This document shows, piece after piece, positions 13,000 through 24,700 of a stretch of 64,000 nucleotides of DNA. Numbering within the stretch: position 1 is the stretch's first letter; every line of letters begins with the position of its first letter. The notes beneath the pieces are model-generated. The model was given only the letters and a program-made list of their open reading frames with translations. It ran no database searches and was not told where the DNA came from. A program made the translations under genes and the position numbers. Source of the stretch: Mesocentrotus franciscanus (Eukaryota; Echinodermata; Echinoidea; Camarodonta; Strongylocentrotidae); contig CP137671.1 of NCBI GenBank assembly GCA_037976565.1, forward strand, positions 20,729,267 to 20,793,266. Reading direction: 5' to 3'.

Positions 13000-13139
13000 C
13001 TTGGAGGAAGCTGGACCCTACACAGATTTTCATTTAGCAAAAGTAATCTGTATGTATATCGATAAAGATTTCTGAAATCGTTTATTATGTCATGTATAGG
13101 GTCAATGATGATGTCATGACAATATATCTTACCCAGAAA

Positions 13140-13478
13140 GAGGGGGAGGGGAGAGGGAGAGAGATGGGGAGGGGAGAGGGGGAGAGACCTGGAGAGAGAG
13201 GCGGAGGAAATGGCAGGTAGATACGGATGGAGAGGAAAACGGGAGAGAATGGGATGATAGCTAGAGATGGGAAAAGGAGAGAGAGAGAGAGAGGGGGGGG
13301 GTAGGGAGAGGGGAGAGGAGGGGTAGGAGAGAAGGAGAGAGGGAAGGTATAGATGATAAGAGAGAGAAAAATAGAAGGAGAAGTAAGTAGAGAGACCGAC
13401 TGACAGGCAGACAGGCAGACGAAGAGAAAGTGGAGATGAGATAATATAATTATAACAAAGGGAAAGAGAGGTAGATTC

Positions 13479-13539
<61 letters not shown>

Positions 13540-13703
13540 GGGAGAGGGGAGAGGAGGGGTGGGAGAAAAGGAGGGAGGGAAGGTATAGATGATAAGAGAG
13601 AGAAAAATAGAAGGAGAAGTAAGTAGAGAGACCGACTGACAGACAGACAGGCAGACGAAGAGAAAAATAGAAGAAGTAAGTAGACAGACAGACAGACAGA
13701 CAG

Positions 13704-13778
<75 letters not shown>

Positions 13779-15003
13779 GGGGGTAGGGAGAGGGAGAGGA
13801 GGGTGGGAGAAAAGGAGGGAGGGAAGGTATAGATGATAAGAGAGAGAAAGATAGAAGGAGAAGTAAGTAGAGAGACCGACTGACAGACAGACAGGCAGAC
13901 GAAGAGAAAGGGAGATGAGATAATATAATTATAACAAAGGGAAAGAGAGGTAGATTCGCAAGGAGAGGGAGAGATAGAGAGAGAGAGAGAGGGGGGAGAG
14001 AGAGAGTAGGGAGAGAGGAGGGGTGGAAGAGAAGGACAGAGGGAAGAGGAAGATGCTATAGAGAGGACAGGAGATAGGGTAAAGAGGGAGATAGGGAAGG
14101 TAGATGATAAGAGAGAGAAAGATAAAAGAGAAGTAAGTAGAGACCGATTGACAGACAGGCAGACGGAGAGAAAGTGGAGATGAGAGGAAAATACTAATAT
14201 AAGTATAACAAAGGAGGGAGGGAAGGTTTAGATGATAAGAGAGAAAAATAGAAGGAGAAGTAAGTAGAGAGACCGACTGACAGACAGACAGGCAGACGAA
14301 GAGAAAGTGGAGATGAGATAATATAATTATAACAAAGGGAAAGAGAGGTAGATTCGCAAGGAGAGGGAGAGATAGAGAGAGAGAGAGAGAGAGTAGGGAG
14401 AGGGGAGAGGAGGGGTGGGAGAAAAGGAGGGAGGGAAGGTATAGATGATAAGAGAGAGAAAAATAGAAGGAGAAGTAAGTAGAGAGACCGACTGACAGAC
14501 AGACAGGCAGACGAAGAGAAAGGGAGATGAGATAATATAATTATAACAAAGGGAAAGAGAGGTAGATTCAAGAGAGAGAGAGAGAGGGGGGTAGGGAGAG
14601 GGGAGAGGAGGGGTGGGAGAAAAGGAGGGAGGGAAGGTATAGATGATAAGAGAGAAAAATAGAAGGAGAAGTAAGTAGAGACCGACTGACAGACAGACAG
14701 GCAGACGAAGAGAAAGTGGAGATGAGATAATATAATTATAACAAAGGGAAAGAGAGGTAGATTCGCGAGAGAGAGAGAGAGAGAGGGAGAGAGAGAGGGT
14801 AGGGAGAGGGGAGAGGAGGGTGGGAGAAAGGAGGGAGGGAAGGTATAGATGATAAGAGAGAAAAATAGAAGGAGAAGTAAGTAGAGAGACCGACTGACAG
14901 ACAGGCAGGCAGACGAAGAGAAAGGGAGATGAGATAATATAATTATAACAAAGGGAAAGAGAGGTAGATTCGCAAGGAGAGGGAGAGGGAGAGATAGTGA
15001 GAT
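13140..15003. repeat. 1.9-kb polypurine satellite
   Basis: About eight imperfect units of roughly 200-240 bp, each with (GA)n, ggagaggaggggtgggag, a gaaggtatagatgataag landmark, gaccgactgacagacag, and ataatataattataacaaag. The + strand is almost entirely purine outside the last landmark. The long Ser/Leu/Pro ORF on the - strand is a product of this composition and is not a gene. Such tracts can form triplex (H-DNA) structures; that is known for the sequence class and not shown here. Confidence 0.9.
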
Positions 15004-15336
15004 GCGCGACATTTTTTCCTCATTTATTACTATAGCCAGGCCTATAATGCTCGATTCTAACCGTTGTAGATACGAGTAACCATGGATACTCCCATAGTTT
15101 TTGCCTCACTCCCTTATTGTTTATTGCAGCCGTTATATCAATTAATTATCAAATCGGTGAAACCTCTCCATTCTCTTGATAACTACCATTGTATATACCC
15201 TGGTCCATTTGATAGATGACAATTTCATCGCCGATTGCTCCCGTTTCTTGGATACCTCACGTGCCGGAGCACTCTAGCCTCAGTGATAATTCATGAGATC
15301 CTTAAATCGATGGCTATATAATTATATCGAATCTGC

Positions 15337-15372
<36 letters not shown>

Positions 15373-16850
15373 CAGACTGTTAATGAGCCATAACAAATAA
15401 TCACAAAGATGTCATGAACAAGACGTTTAAGTTTTTCACGTGAAATATATTTGAATCATAGTTATTAATGTTATCAGAAGAAAAAAAAACAAAGAAATAT
15501 ATGCCTTTTGCAACTTTGTTTTTCAGCCTACATGTTGCTTTTCGTAGCTCTTGTTTCTTTCCAGCTGTTTTGCAGATTCTTATCCCACCCCCCCCCTCTC
15601 CCTTTTCTCTCTCTATCTCATATCTCTTTATTTATCTTGTTAATGTAATTATCTCCCAAAAATATGCTATGGAATACGAAGTCTCTCTCTCACCCCATTT
15701 CTCTTCCTCTGTCTCTTCCTCTTTCTTCCTCTATCTCTTCCCCTCTCTCTCTCTTCTCTCTCTCTCTCTAATTCATCTGTCTTTTTTCACAATGGACATC
15801 TCTCTAAACCACATGAAAGCCCATATTAATCATCTCAAAACATAGTGCTATCAAAATGTTTGGAATGAAACCATGATCACACACAATACTTTACAAATGG
15901 ACATAGTTTATTACAAAGTCTCATTCTAATTTACACTGTTGCCATATTATAACAAGCATTCTACATTGTCTGAATCAAAATAATCAATAATCAATAATAA
16001 TTCATTGCAAAGCCCTGCTGAGTAATTATGCAACAATCGTAATTTTTTTCTCAAATTTTTCTTATTACAAAAATCTGTTATTTTACCACTTCAACAGTAA
16101 CAACATTTCACATTATCGTCCATGTTTCATTAATTTAAATAAATCAACATCCACACATTTTAATACATTGTGATGATTAACATAATTACAATAAATATAA
16201 AAATGATAATTTAGTCTATTTACATAACATGATTACATCTAGCATTCTTTGGATAACTTTCAGATAGATCTTATGGACTGAGATATATTTATCTTAAATC
16301 TAAATCTCAGCAGCAGACTTGTATGATATTAAAGACGGAGTCATAGATTACATAACCACACAATGGAATAAATCAAATATACTTGGCAATTTTGAAATTG
16401 CTGTCTCAGCATAAATTGTAAAAAGTACACTTTGTAATATAATCAATATTGAAATATTTGTGCCATTTTTCTGTCTTAAAAACCTGACAACTCTAGAAAC
16501 AGAGATAAATACACTTTGCAAATGATCACATTATTCTTACGGAATTGTGTATATATATACATGTATATATATAAAATACAAGACACTACAGAAATCTATC
16601 ATTTATCTTTCTATCTTATCTATCTATAGCTTTTTAAGTACATGCACAATACAACAGCTACCTGTATAATGAAGTACAGCATGCATTTAAGAATACATAC
16701 ACTTTTCGTGTAAAAATATTTACATAAAGCTTATTGGTAAAATGATGGACTATGAAATATATACACATTAACTTCTCGGTATTTTGATATTATATCTGAA
16801 CATTTCATTCAGTGGGCACGTACACATTGCATGTATTCCTGTCTACATCA
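15004..16850. other. AT-rich non-coding stretch
   Basis: A (GA)n run lies at about 15340-15370 and a CT-rich patch at about 15590-15770. From about 15880 the sequence is uniformly AT-rich, with TTTATT near 15908 (AATAAA on the - strand). It could be distal 3' UTR of the NLR gene, but the coding end lies 3-4 kb away, so this is weak. Confidence 0.3.
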
Positions 16851-16854
16851 TTAA

Positions 16855-17118
16855 AGGGAAATCCAAACTTAATAGCAAACAACTCTAAAAGAAAGCAGAA
16901 AGATCAGAGAAGCAGACTGGTGAAACTTTGAATGAAACTGGACAAAAAAATTAAAAAGTCTTGATTTTGTTCAAAGTTAATTTAGAACTCCAAATTAGCT
17001 GAATCAGTAATGTCACTGTTAATATCGGTCCGATTTACTTCAAACTTTCGCCATTCTGTGTCTCTTATTTTTTCTGCTTTCATACAAATGAACTTATTAC
17101 AAGGGTTGGACTGCCCGT
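16855..17118. mobile_element. TTAA-flanked MITE, copy 1
   Basis: Left end AGGGAAATCCAAACTT; right end, reverse-complemented, ACGGGCAGTCCAACCC. Flanked by TTAA on both sides (16851-16854 and 17119-17122). The 264-bp interior shares caaactttcgcc/cttattacaagggttgga-type sequence with copies at 41337, 50501 and 50991. TTAA targets are typical of Kolobok and piggyBac transposons; which one is not decided. Confidence 0.75.
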
Positions 17119-17122
17119 TTAA

Positions 17123-18770
17123 GAACAGCAGTTCAAGGAGCAATGTCCCAGCACTTCTCCTTCTATTCTGAGAAGGCACTAATTGGCTACAAACTTGTCA
17201 CTCCCAAAGGACTACAAACTAAGGTCCCACACAAAATACATAGAGGCATGTAGGAAGAACAATAAATTTATGGGGAATGTTCCAGCACTTCTCCTTCTAT
17301 TCTGAGAGGGCACTAATTGGCTACAAACTTGTCTCTCCCAAAGGACTACAAACAATGGGTCCCACACAAAATACATAGAGGCATGTAGGAAGAACAGCAG
17401 TTCAAGGAGCAATGTCCCAGCACTTCTACTTCTATTCTGAGAAGGCACCAATTGGCTACAAACTTGCAATTGTCACTCCCAAAGGACTACAAACTAAGGT
17501 CCCACACAAAATACATAGAGGCATGTAGGAAGAACAACAGTTCAAGGAGCAATATGTCCCAGCACTTCTCCTTCTATTCTGAAAAGGCACCAATTGGCTA
17601 CAAACTTGTCACTCCCAAAGGACTACAAACTAAGGTCCCACACAAAATACATCGAGGCATGTAGGAAGAACAACAGTTCAAGGAGCAATGTTCCAGCACT
17701 TCTCCTTCTATTCTGAGAAGGCACTAATTGGCTACAAACTTGTCACTCCCAAAGGACTACAAACGAAGGTCCCACACAAAATACATCGAGGCATGTAGGA
17801 AGAACAGCAGTTCAAGGAGCAATGTCCCAGCACTTCTTCTTCTATTCTGAGAAGGCACCAATTGGCTACACACTTGTCACTCCCAAAGGACTACAAACTA
17901 AGGTCCCACACAAAATACATCGAGGCATGTAGGAAGAACAACAGTTCAAGGAGCAATGTTCCAGCACTTCTCCTTCTATTCTGAGAAGGCACTAATTGGC
18001 TACAAACTTGTCACTCCCAAAGGACTACGAACTAAGGTCCCACACACAATACAAAGAGGCATGTAGGAAGAACAACAGTTCAAGGAGCAATGTCCCAGCA
18101 CTTCTCCTTCTATTCTGAGAAGGCACTAATTGGCTACAAACTTGTCTCTCCCAAAGGACTTCAAAAAATAGGTCCCACACAAAATACCTAGAGACAAGTA
18201 GCAAGAACAATAGATTTATGGGGAATGCATACCTGCCAACCTTTGAAGACTAAAAATAGTAATCATTTTTTACGAAGACTGTGAGGGAGCGGAGCAACTG
18301 AGCGGGGGGTGGGTGTGGGAGGGCAAATCATGGCTGCTCTACTGCAAAATCTATGTGCTGAACGCAATCGCGGTCGAAACAAAAATCACTTGTATGTTTT
18401 GACATAACAGTCCCATATGTTGTAATCCACATAAGTTTGTAGGGTAAATGTGCGCGTGAAACAAGAACACATCGCATGTATCGCATCGCATGTAGTCATG
18501 TCTGCCCATGTAATCCCATGTAATCAGAAAATCGAAATTTTGTGACACAAAATCTTAAGGCGTAATTTAAAACAAAAAAATCGTAATAATTACGTAGTAG
18601 TTGGCAGGTATGGGAATGTTCAAGCACTTCTCCTTCTATTCTGAGAGGGCACTAATTGGCTACAGACTTGTCTCTCCCAAAGGACTTCAAAAAGTAGGTC
18701 CCACACAAAATACCTAGAGACAAGAAGCAAGAACAATCGCTCAACGAGACAAGTAGGATGAACAATTGCT
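17123..18770. repeat. 135-bp tandem satellite, about nine units
   Basis: Successive units of about 135 bp share cagttcaaggagcaatgt, cagcacttctccttctattc, ggctacaaacttgtc and ggtcccacacaaaatac. The landmark aaaggactacaaac recurs near 17208, 17342, 17480, 17620, 17752, 17886, 18020 and 18155. Units differ by a few substitutions. One unit is split by a transposon at 18228-18612. Because 135 is a multiple of three, frames stay open through several units, but there is no start, splice or domain evidence of coding. Confidence 0.9.
18228..18612. mobile_element. Small DNA transposon with ACCTGCCAAC ends and 6-bp TSD
   Basis: Ends CATACCTGCCAAC and GTTGGCAGGTATG (allowing one mismatch) are inverted repeats. 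It is flanked by GGAATG at 18222-18227 and 18613-18618. Removing the element with one GGAATG restores tttatggggaatgttc, as seen in an uninterrupted satellite unit at about 17267-17284, so the empty site is visible in the same window. The interior (385 bp) has no ORF. A larger relative is at 57836-59356. Confidence 0.85.
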
Positions 18771-18862
18771 CAACGAGCAATGTCGGAGTACTAATTCGTC
18801 CTAGTAGGACACTATAAATCCATATTTTCACCTACATTTAATTCTCTATGATATGATAGGTC

Positions 18863-18954
18863 CTAGTAATTTGTAGAATCCCCTGCCGTCTTCCAAGGGT
18901 ACACATTTAGGAGCCATTGAATGAAAGCTTCATCCCAGACTACATCAATGGTCG
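18863..18954 (-). CDS. Possible distal terminal exon of the NLR gene
   Basis: On the - strand a good acceptor (tcttttctttcacag) at 18955 opens a frame reading TIDVVWDEAFIQWLLNVYPW, continuing KTAGDSTNY, then TAG at 18863-18865. It needs an incoming phase-1 intron, but the preceding recognised donor at 19768 is phase 0, which would give a stop after four codons. Either an exon is missing between them or this is a chance match. Confidence 0.25.
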
Positions 18955-19677
18955 CTGTGAAAGAAAAGATAAGTCCCATCAACAAAGAATAATATACAGA
19001 TATTGACTACATATATATATATTATATAAAATTAAGAATAATTGCAATCGCATGCCTTGTTTTTTTCTTTTCTTGAGCCACCCAGCCTTCCCTGACAAAT
19101 GTGCGTGGCTAAGACATTGCAAACAATTGCTATGCACAAATGAGCACAGGGTTGCTTGGATACGGTATGACGCAAAAATATACTTTTTCGACCAGGAGTG
19201 AAATATGCTAATTACAATTCTCGCAATCGATATCAGGTGACGAGCTGTGGACCAATCACAACTTTGTATCCGTAAGAGCTATCTAATAATAAATAATGTT
19301 TTACATTCAATAATTAAACAATGTGAGTACATAGATTGGCATAGGAGAAACAGAGTTTATTCATTAAATTGTGATGGAACAAGTGTAAATATGACCTTTG
19401 ACCTACGACCAAATCATACCTTAATATCTTTATTATATCACCCATACAACATATCTATCTCTCATTTGAAATCTTTAAAATCCAGAATCACACTGGTTGG
19501 ATTTTGTGAACATTTCATTTTTCATTGTTGCAAGAACACAACATGATCTTCTACGGTATAACCTCAAATATTCATGCGAACAAAATGCTCATGAATTTCA
19601 TGTGTGGTTAGGATTTGCGAAGTTTCCATGCCATTAGCAATGACATAGAAACCGACACAACCAAGAATTTTTGCAAT

Positions 19678-19864
19678 TCACGAAAATCCCTTGCTGTGAA
19701 AATGGCTGTCATGTACATTTTCAAAGTTCTTCAGTACTTCATGATCAGTCAATGGTTTGATTCTTACCTCGCCGTGCTCCATAGTAATTACCAATATTGT
19801 TCTCACTGACTTGCAAAGTGCATCCATCTTAGGCTCATGATCAGTAGTGTGGCACTGAATGAAA
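19678..19864 (-). CDS. NLR exon: C-terminal end
   Basis: Entered in phase 2 after tacatcttccag; the frame reads [20 protein letters not shown] and on through [13 protein letters not shown] good donor (GAG|gtaagaatc) at 19768 would end the exon. Without splicing the frame continues 29 codons to TGA at 19678-19680, and an AATAAA (- strand) lies at about 19429-19434. Both endings are possible. Confidence 0.6.
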
Positions 19865-21698
19865 CTGGAAGATGTAAAAGTGTAAAAAGTTAAGTTGTAT
19901 GTCCTTAAAAAGGTCACAGAGATGAAATACAGAATTGCTTCATAACCTTAATCTAGGGTTACATCATAGTCATATGCAAATCCATCATTTTTACATTCAT
20001 AATTTGCAACTTGGGTAGTGCAAAGAGTAGTCATTATGCGCTTATTCATTTTTTTCAAATGAAGTATTGAAAGGAAAATACCGGTACAAATTTTGTAATT
20101 TTAATGAGGATGATGAGTAGGTTCAATTTGTTTGTTTAAATACAGGTAATGCTTTTGATCATGAAAATCATCCTTTAGCATCCGGTCTTCTTGTACCCTG
20201 TTGGGATGGATGTTTCATTTCCCTTTAATATGGCTCTTCTCCAAGCCTGAATTCAGCCTTAAGCATCCGCCTGGATGAGGTGAGATGCTCTCAGAAGTCT
20301 TCTCCTAGTGACTCCTTTCAGGTTTTGCGAAGTCTGCCAAAGGGTTTTGAGCCAGCAACCTAGAAATTCATTGCTTTCTGAAGCCAATGGCTTTTTTCTC
20401 TCCTAACCACATGACCATAACATCTCAATCTACTCATCCTCATCTCTAGTCCTACGGATTGGAGGAGATCTACATTCATCTTTCTATTATGTAGAGAGGT
20501 CTTGCACATAAATCTAATCATCCGCATCTCAGCCTTTTATATAAATAGATATAAAATAAAATAAGATATTCAAGATCAAGATACCTGATGCTCTGGATGC
20601 TGCGGTGTTTCTTCAGCCGTTTGATGATGACCCTTGACTTTCGGTTTCCCAGGGAGATGTTGGTGAGGACTAGCCTCTGCAGACCAGGGAATGATGACAT
20701 AATTGTCCTGCTGAAGCTATCACTGTCTGACATTGTTGGATCGCATGCAGACAACGCAGCCTGAATGTGAAGCTCCTGTAGTTCTGGTAATGATACCTTT
20801 CGTAAGGTATTTGAGTCAACGGTTTCACCGCAACGTAAGATGAAGGTCACAAGGTTTGGCATGATGGAGTCAAGATACTTGGAGTCATAGATACCATAAC
20901 ACCAGGCATCAACAGTCTCCTCGTCAAGTGTGAGAGAAGAACCCATCTCATCATCCTCTTCAGACTGGTTATCATCTTGGCTATTCTGTAAATGAAATGG
21001 CCGAACAGCAAGTTGAATATCTAAAGACTGAAATAAGGTAGTGACTGCACCCACCTCCAACTTGTTTTGTTAGAATTTTCACTGAACATTTTCTTTTCTT
21101 TGAAAGTCTTGGATCTACTACATGTACATCCATGCTTATACAGAGGCTAAATCTACATTCTATTAAAGTAATGTATAAACTTGAGTTTAAATGAAAAATG
21201 GTACAGTCAAACCTGCTTTAACGACCTCCTGTATAGAAAGACCACCTGTCTATAAAGACCACTTTTCTTGTCTCCCTTGAGCGGTCTTTATAAACAGGTT
21301 TCACTGTATAACATTTAAGATATATTTGACATACAGTAATGTGGTTTTAATCTATGAGATGCATGATATATAACAAGGATTTCTATAAATCACCAAAGTT
21401 TACATTAAATGTTTGCTTTCATGGAATCTAATAAAGTCTACTAACCAAGGACATTACCTCTTCATCAGACAATTCGGCAAACCATAAGAAGAAGCTTTTG
21501 TCAAGTACCGTCTTCTCAATCGCCAGACTATTCAGACATGGCAAGGCATGCAAAAACTGTGCAAGGTCAAATGACGAGCGCTCATTCAGATCTGGGTTGG
21601 ACAGTTTGACGACCTTGATCTGAAATCAAAGACAAATTTGTCAATACACAAAATATAACAACAAAAACAACAATAATAATAAAATTATAATAATAATA

Positions 21699-21731
<33 letters not shown>

Positions 21732-24700
21732 GTGATGATGATGGTGATGATGATGATGATGATAATGATGATGATAATTATAATAATATTAATAATATAA
21801 TTTTTATTATAATTAATAATAATAATAACTAGAACCGCAATCGTAAACAGAACGATGTGCATCCATTGACGTTATAGTTTTGACAAAAGAGCCTCTCTCG
21901 GACTATCCAGAGCAAGTCTGTGGCGTCTAGGATAGTGGAGATAGGTAGGGTGAAAGAAAGGCCACGCATGAGTGATTCCAGAGAACCAAGATTTCAGTGA
22001 CCTTGATGGGATGCTAGAGACTACGCCTAAGAAGTTTGAAAGGAATTCGGATAGAAGAAGGGACCTAGAAAGGTCTCGCAAGCACTGCGTGCAAAAACAA
22101 ATAGGATTATGGTGAATGAAGAACAAGTCATGATGCGAGCTGTGGCACTATAACGGCCGTCCATACTAACATAATCATGCAGAGTATAAAATGGCATCTA
22201 AAATGCCCCCTTGACAAATTTTTAAAATCCGGCTTTGAGATGCCCTGCGTTTGGCCACCCAGAATACACTTGGAAAATTTCAAGGAAAAAAAAGGACTGA
22301 AAGGGGGCGAAAAGCAGGCTGAAAAACTGACGTCAGAACCGATACGTGTTATAATTGGGCGGAAACTCAGCGGAATTCGATAGTGACCCTTGTTCAAATG
22401 CGATTTACTCAAAATTTTCTGTGTGAACATATACCATATTTGGTATAGTTCGAAAGGGCATTTCAATGCGGTCAGTTTGACACCATATTGTCATCTGTGC
22501 GCAATGTATTGCAAGGAATAAACAGGCTGTTACGTAATGCATAGTAAATTAATCATTTTTGGAGATAACTTTGCAGTGACGTCATCAAATTTTACCAAAC
22601 TTGGCAGACAGTTGTCATGTATATGGATACATATGTCTGCCAAGTTTCATTGACATAGGTATAAAGATCACCATTTTAGAGTATCTAAATCCAAAAAAAG
22701 TTCGGGTTTGGCCAGACATGATGGAGCTACGGCCACAGAAAGAAAGCCAATTCCAGAACTTTAGAGGATGCTTTTTATCTTTTGCATAGCCATTGGAGCG
22801 TGAAATTTTGCATGCTATGTACAATTATGAGATAAAGATACTGTGAGAAATTGAAACGAAACAGAATTGGTAGATTTTAGATTTTTAGGGGTCAATTATT
22901 CAAGAATTTTAGAGATTTTTGACAGAGTCGGTTTCGGATTTGAATTTCAAGTATGAAGATGGCATTTTGAAGGACAGGTTATATGTCGCAGGTGAAAGAA
23001 TGTCTCTTCGACTTTCTAGAGGAATTTGTTAGAAGTCTGTAGGATCTAGGATAGTGGAGATAGGAAGAAAAAAATGAAAGGCCTTAAAACGGACAAGAAA
23101 CGGACAAAAGGGCGCCTGGACGGTTACGCTTGAGTGATTTTGAAAAACGAAGAGTCAGATGACCTAGATTGGATATCAGAGATTAGGCCTACGAAATTTG
23201 AAAGGAATCGGGCAAGAGGAAAGGACCTAGATTGGAATAACAAGTGCAGCGTGCAAAAGGAATGGGATTTTTGGAATGGGATTGTTGGCATAAGATCAAG
23301 AAGACAAAGAAAAAGAAGAAGAATGCAGAACGCGAACGGAAACAAGACATTGACGATAAGTCGTCAATGCAATAATAATAATAATCATCATCATCATCAT
23401 CACCATCATCATCATAATACCTGGGTAGATAATGCCTTGCAAGCAAGCTCGAGATAGAATGTATCATGAAGATCAATCCTGTCAGACAAGGTGAGTTCCT
23501 TGAGGCCGGGCATTGAGCAAATGGCTTTGGCAAAGTGCTCACAGATATGCTCGCATTCAATGGACAAGCCAGCAAGATGGAGCTCCTTGATCTGCATTTG
23601 AAAGATCAGAAGAGAAGAAAGAGTAAAATATTGACTGTGCACAAATCAAAATTATAAATGACTGATATTTGGGGCACAGACCATGCATTCTTGTCTTAAA
23701 TTATGTCTCATCAAGCCCACAAAAATGAGTGGAGCCTGTGTCATATCGTCACTGATTTTACGAACCGGCATACGAAGCGTTTTTCATGTAAATTTTCGAT
23801 TTCAATATTTTTACATATTTTGAATGATATTATAATAATCAACCTTTCTGCAAAATTTTAGGTCATAAAACGCTTTAATTAAAAAGTTATTCGATTTTAT
23901 AAAATGTGTGCGCTATGTATGCCAGTTCGTAAAGCTCGAGTTAACACGCGAAAAGGAATTTGTTGATTTTACGAACCGGCACGCTTAACTATAACTAGTC
24001 TGCTAGCAGAATAAGATTCACCGAAATCTGATGCTTAAACTTCGAGTCTGCGTGGAACTGGTGAGTTGAGGTTTATTTTGTTCTCGATTCAATGAAAATG
24101 TATGCACGTCGTGTTTGAATTATCAATAAAATTGTAAAATAACCTCTCCTAAATTGGTGATTACCCTATGATTATTTCCTCTTTCGCTAACCCAGCCCCA
24201 CATGTAGCGGGTTATGTTAGTGTACCAGTGTATCAAAGCTACAGGTAACGTGCATGCAAACAATTTTAAAATGTTTCGCTCAATGAACGGGACCCATTAA
24301 GTTAGATTCTGGGGTTATCGTAGTAACAACAGACCCTATTTACTTGCTACTAACCTGTGGGCTATATGTTTAGAACTTAAAGTAATGTGATGTGGCAAAA
24401 CTGGCATGATTTCAGAGATGGGTTCTGTATCTGTTGCTGGGCTGTAGAAATATGCCACTGCCACTGGCACTAGTGACTAGTCTAGCGAGTAGTGAGTACA
24501 CTGCATCAACATCTACCAAAGATCACCATCCCATTTACCTTTAATTTAGTTTCAAATTCACTTGAGACCTGCATAATTTGGTCATATGTCTAAGTCTTTT
24601 CTTTGCATCCTTATTATAAGTGGTTTTAGGTATGACCATATTTTGTCAAAGAGTTCAGGTCTTCGGTATTAAAGTCTACGTCTATGCTCGTAGTCGTACT

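Noticed and set aside
14194..15012. 272-residue Ser/Leu/Pro-rich ORF on the - strand
   Set aside because: It translates the polypurine satellite; its repeats are those of the DNA, and no start, splice or domain evidence exists.
17123..18770. CRISPR-like array
   Set aside because: Units of 135 bp are contiguous with no unique spacers, and the DNA is eukaryotic; it is a satellite.
21641..21862. Poly-isoleucine ORF resembling membrane segments
   Set aside because: Translation of an AAT/GAT microsatellite.
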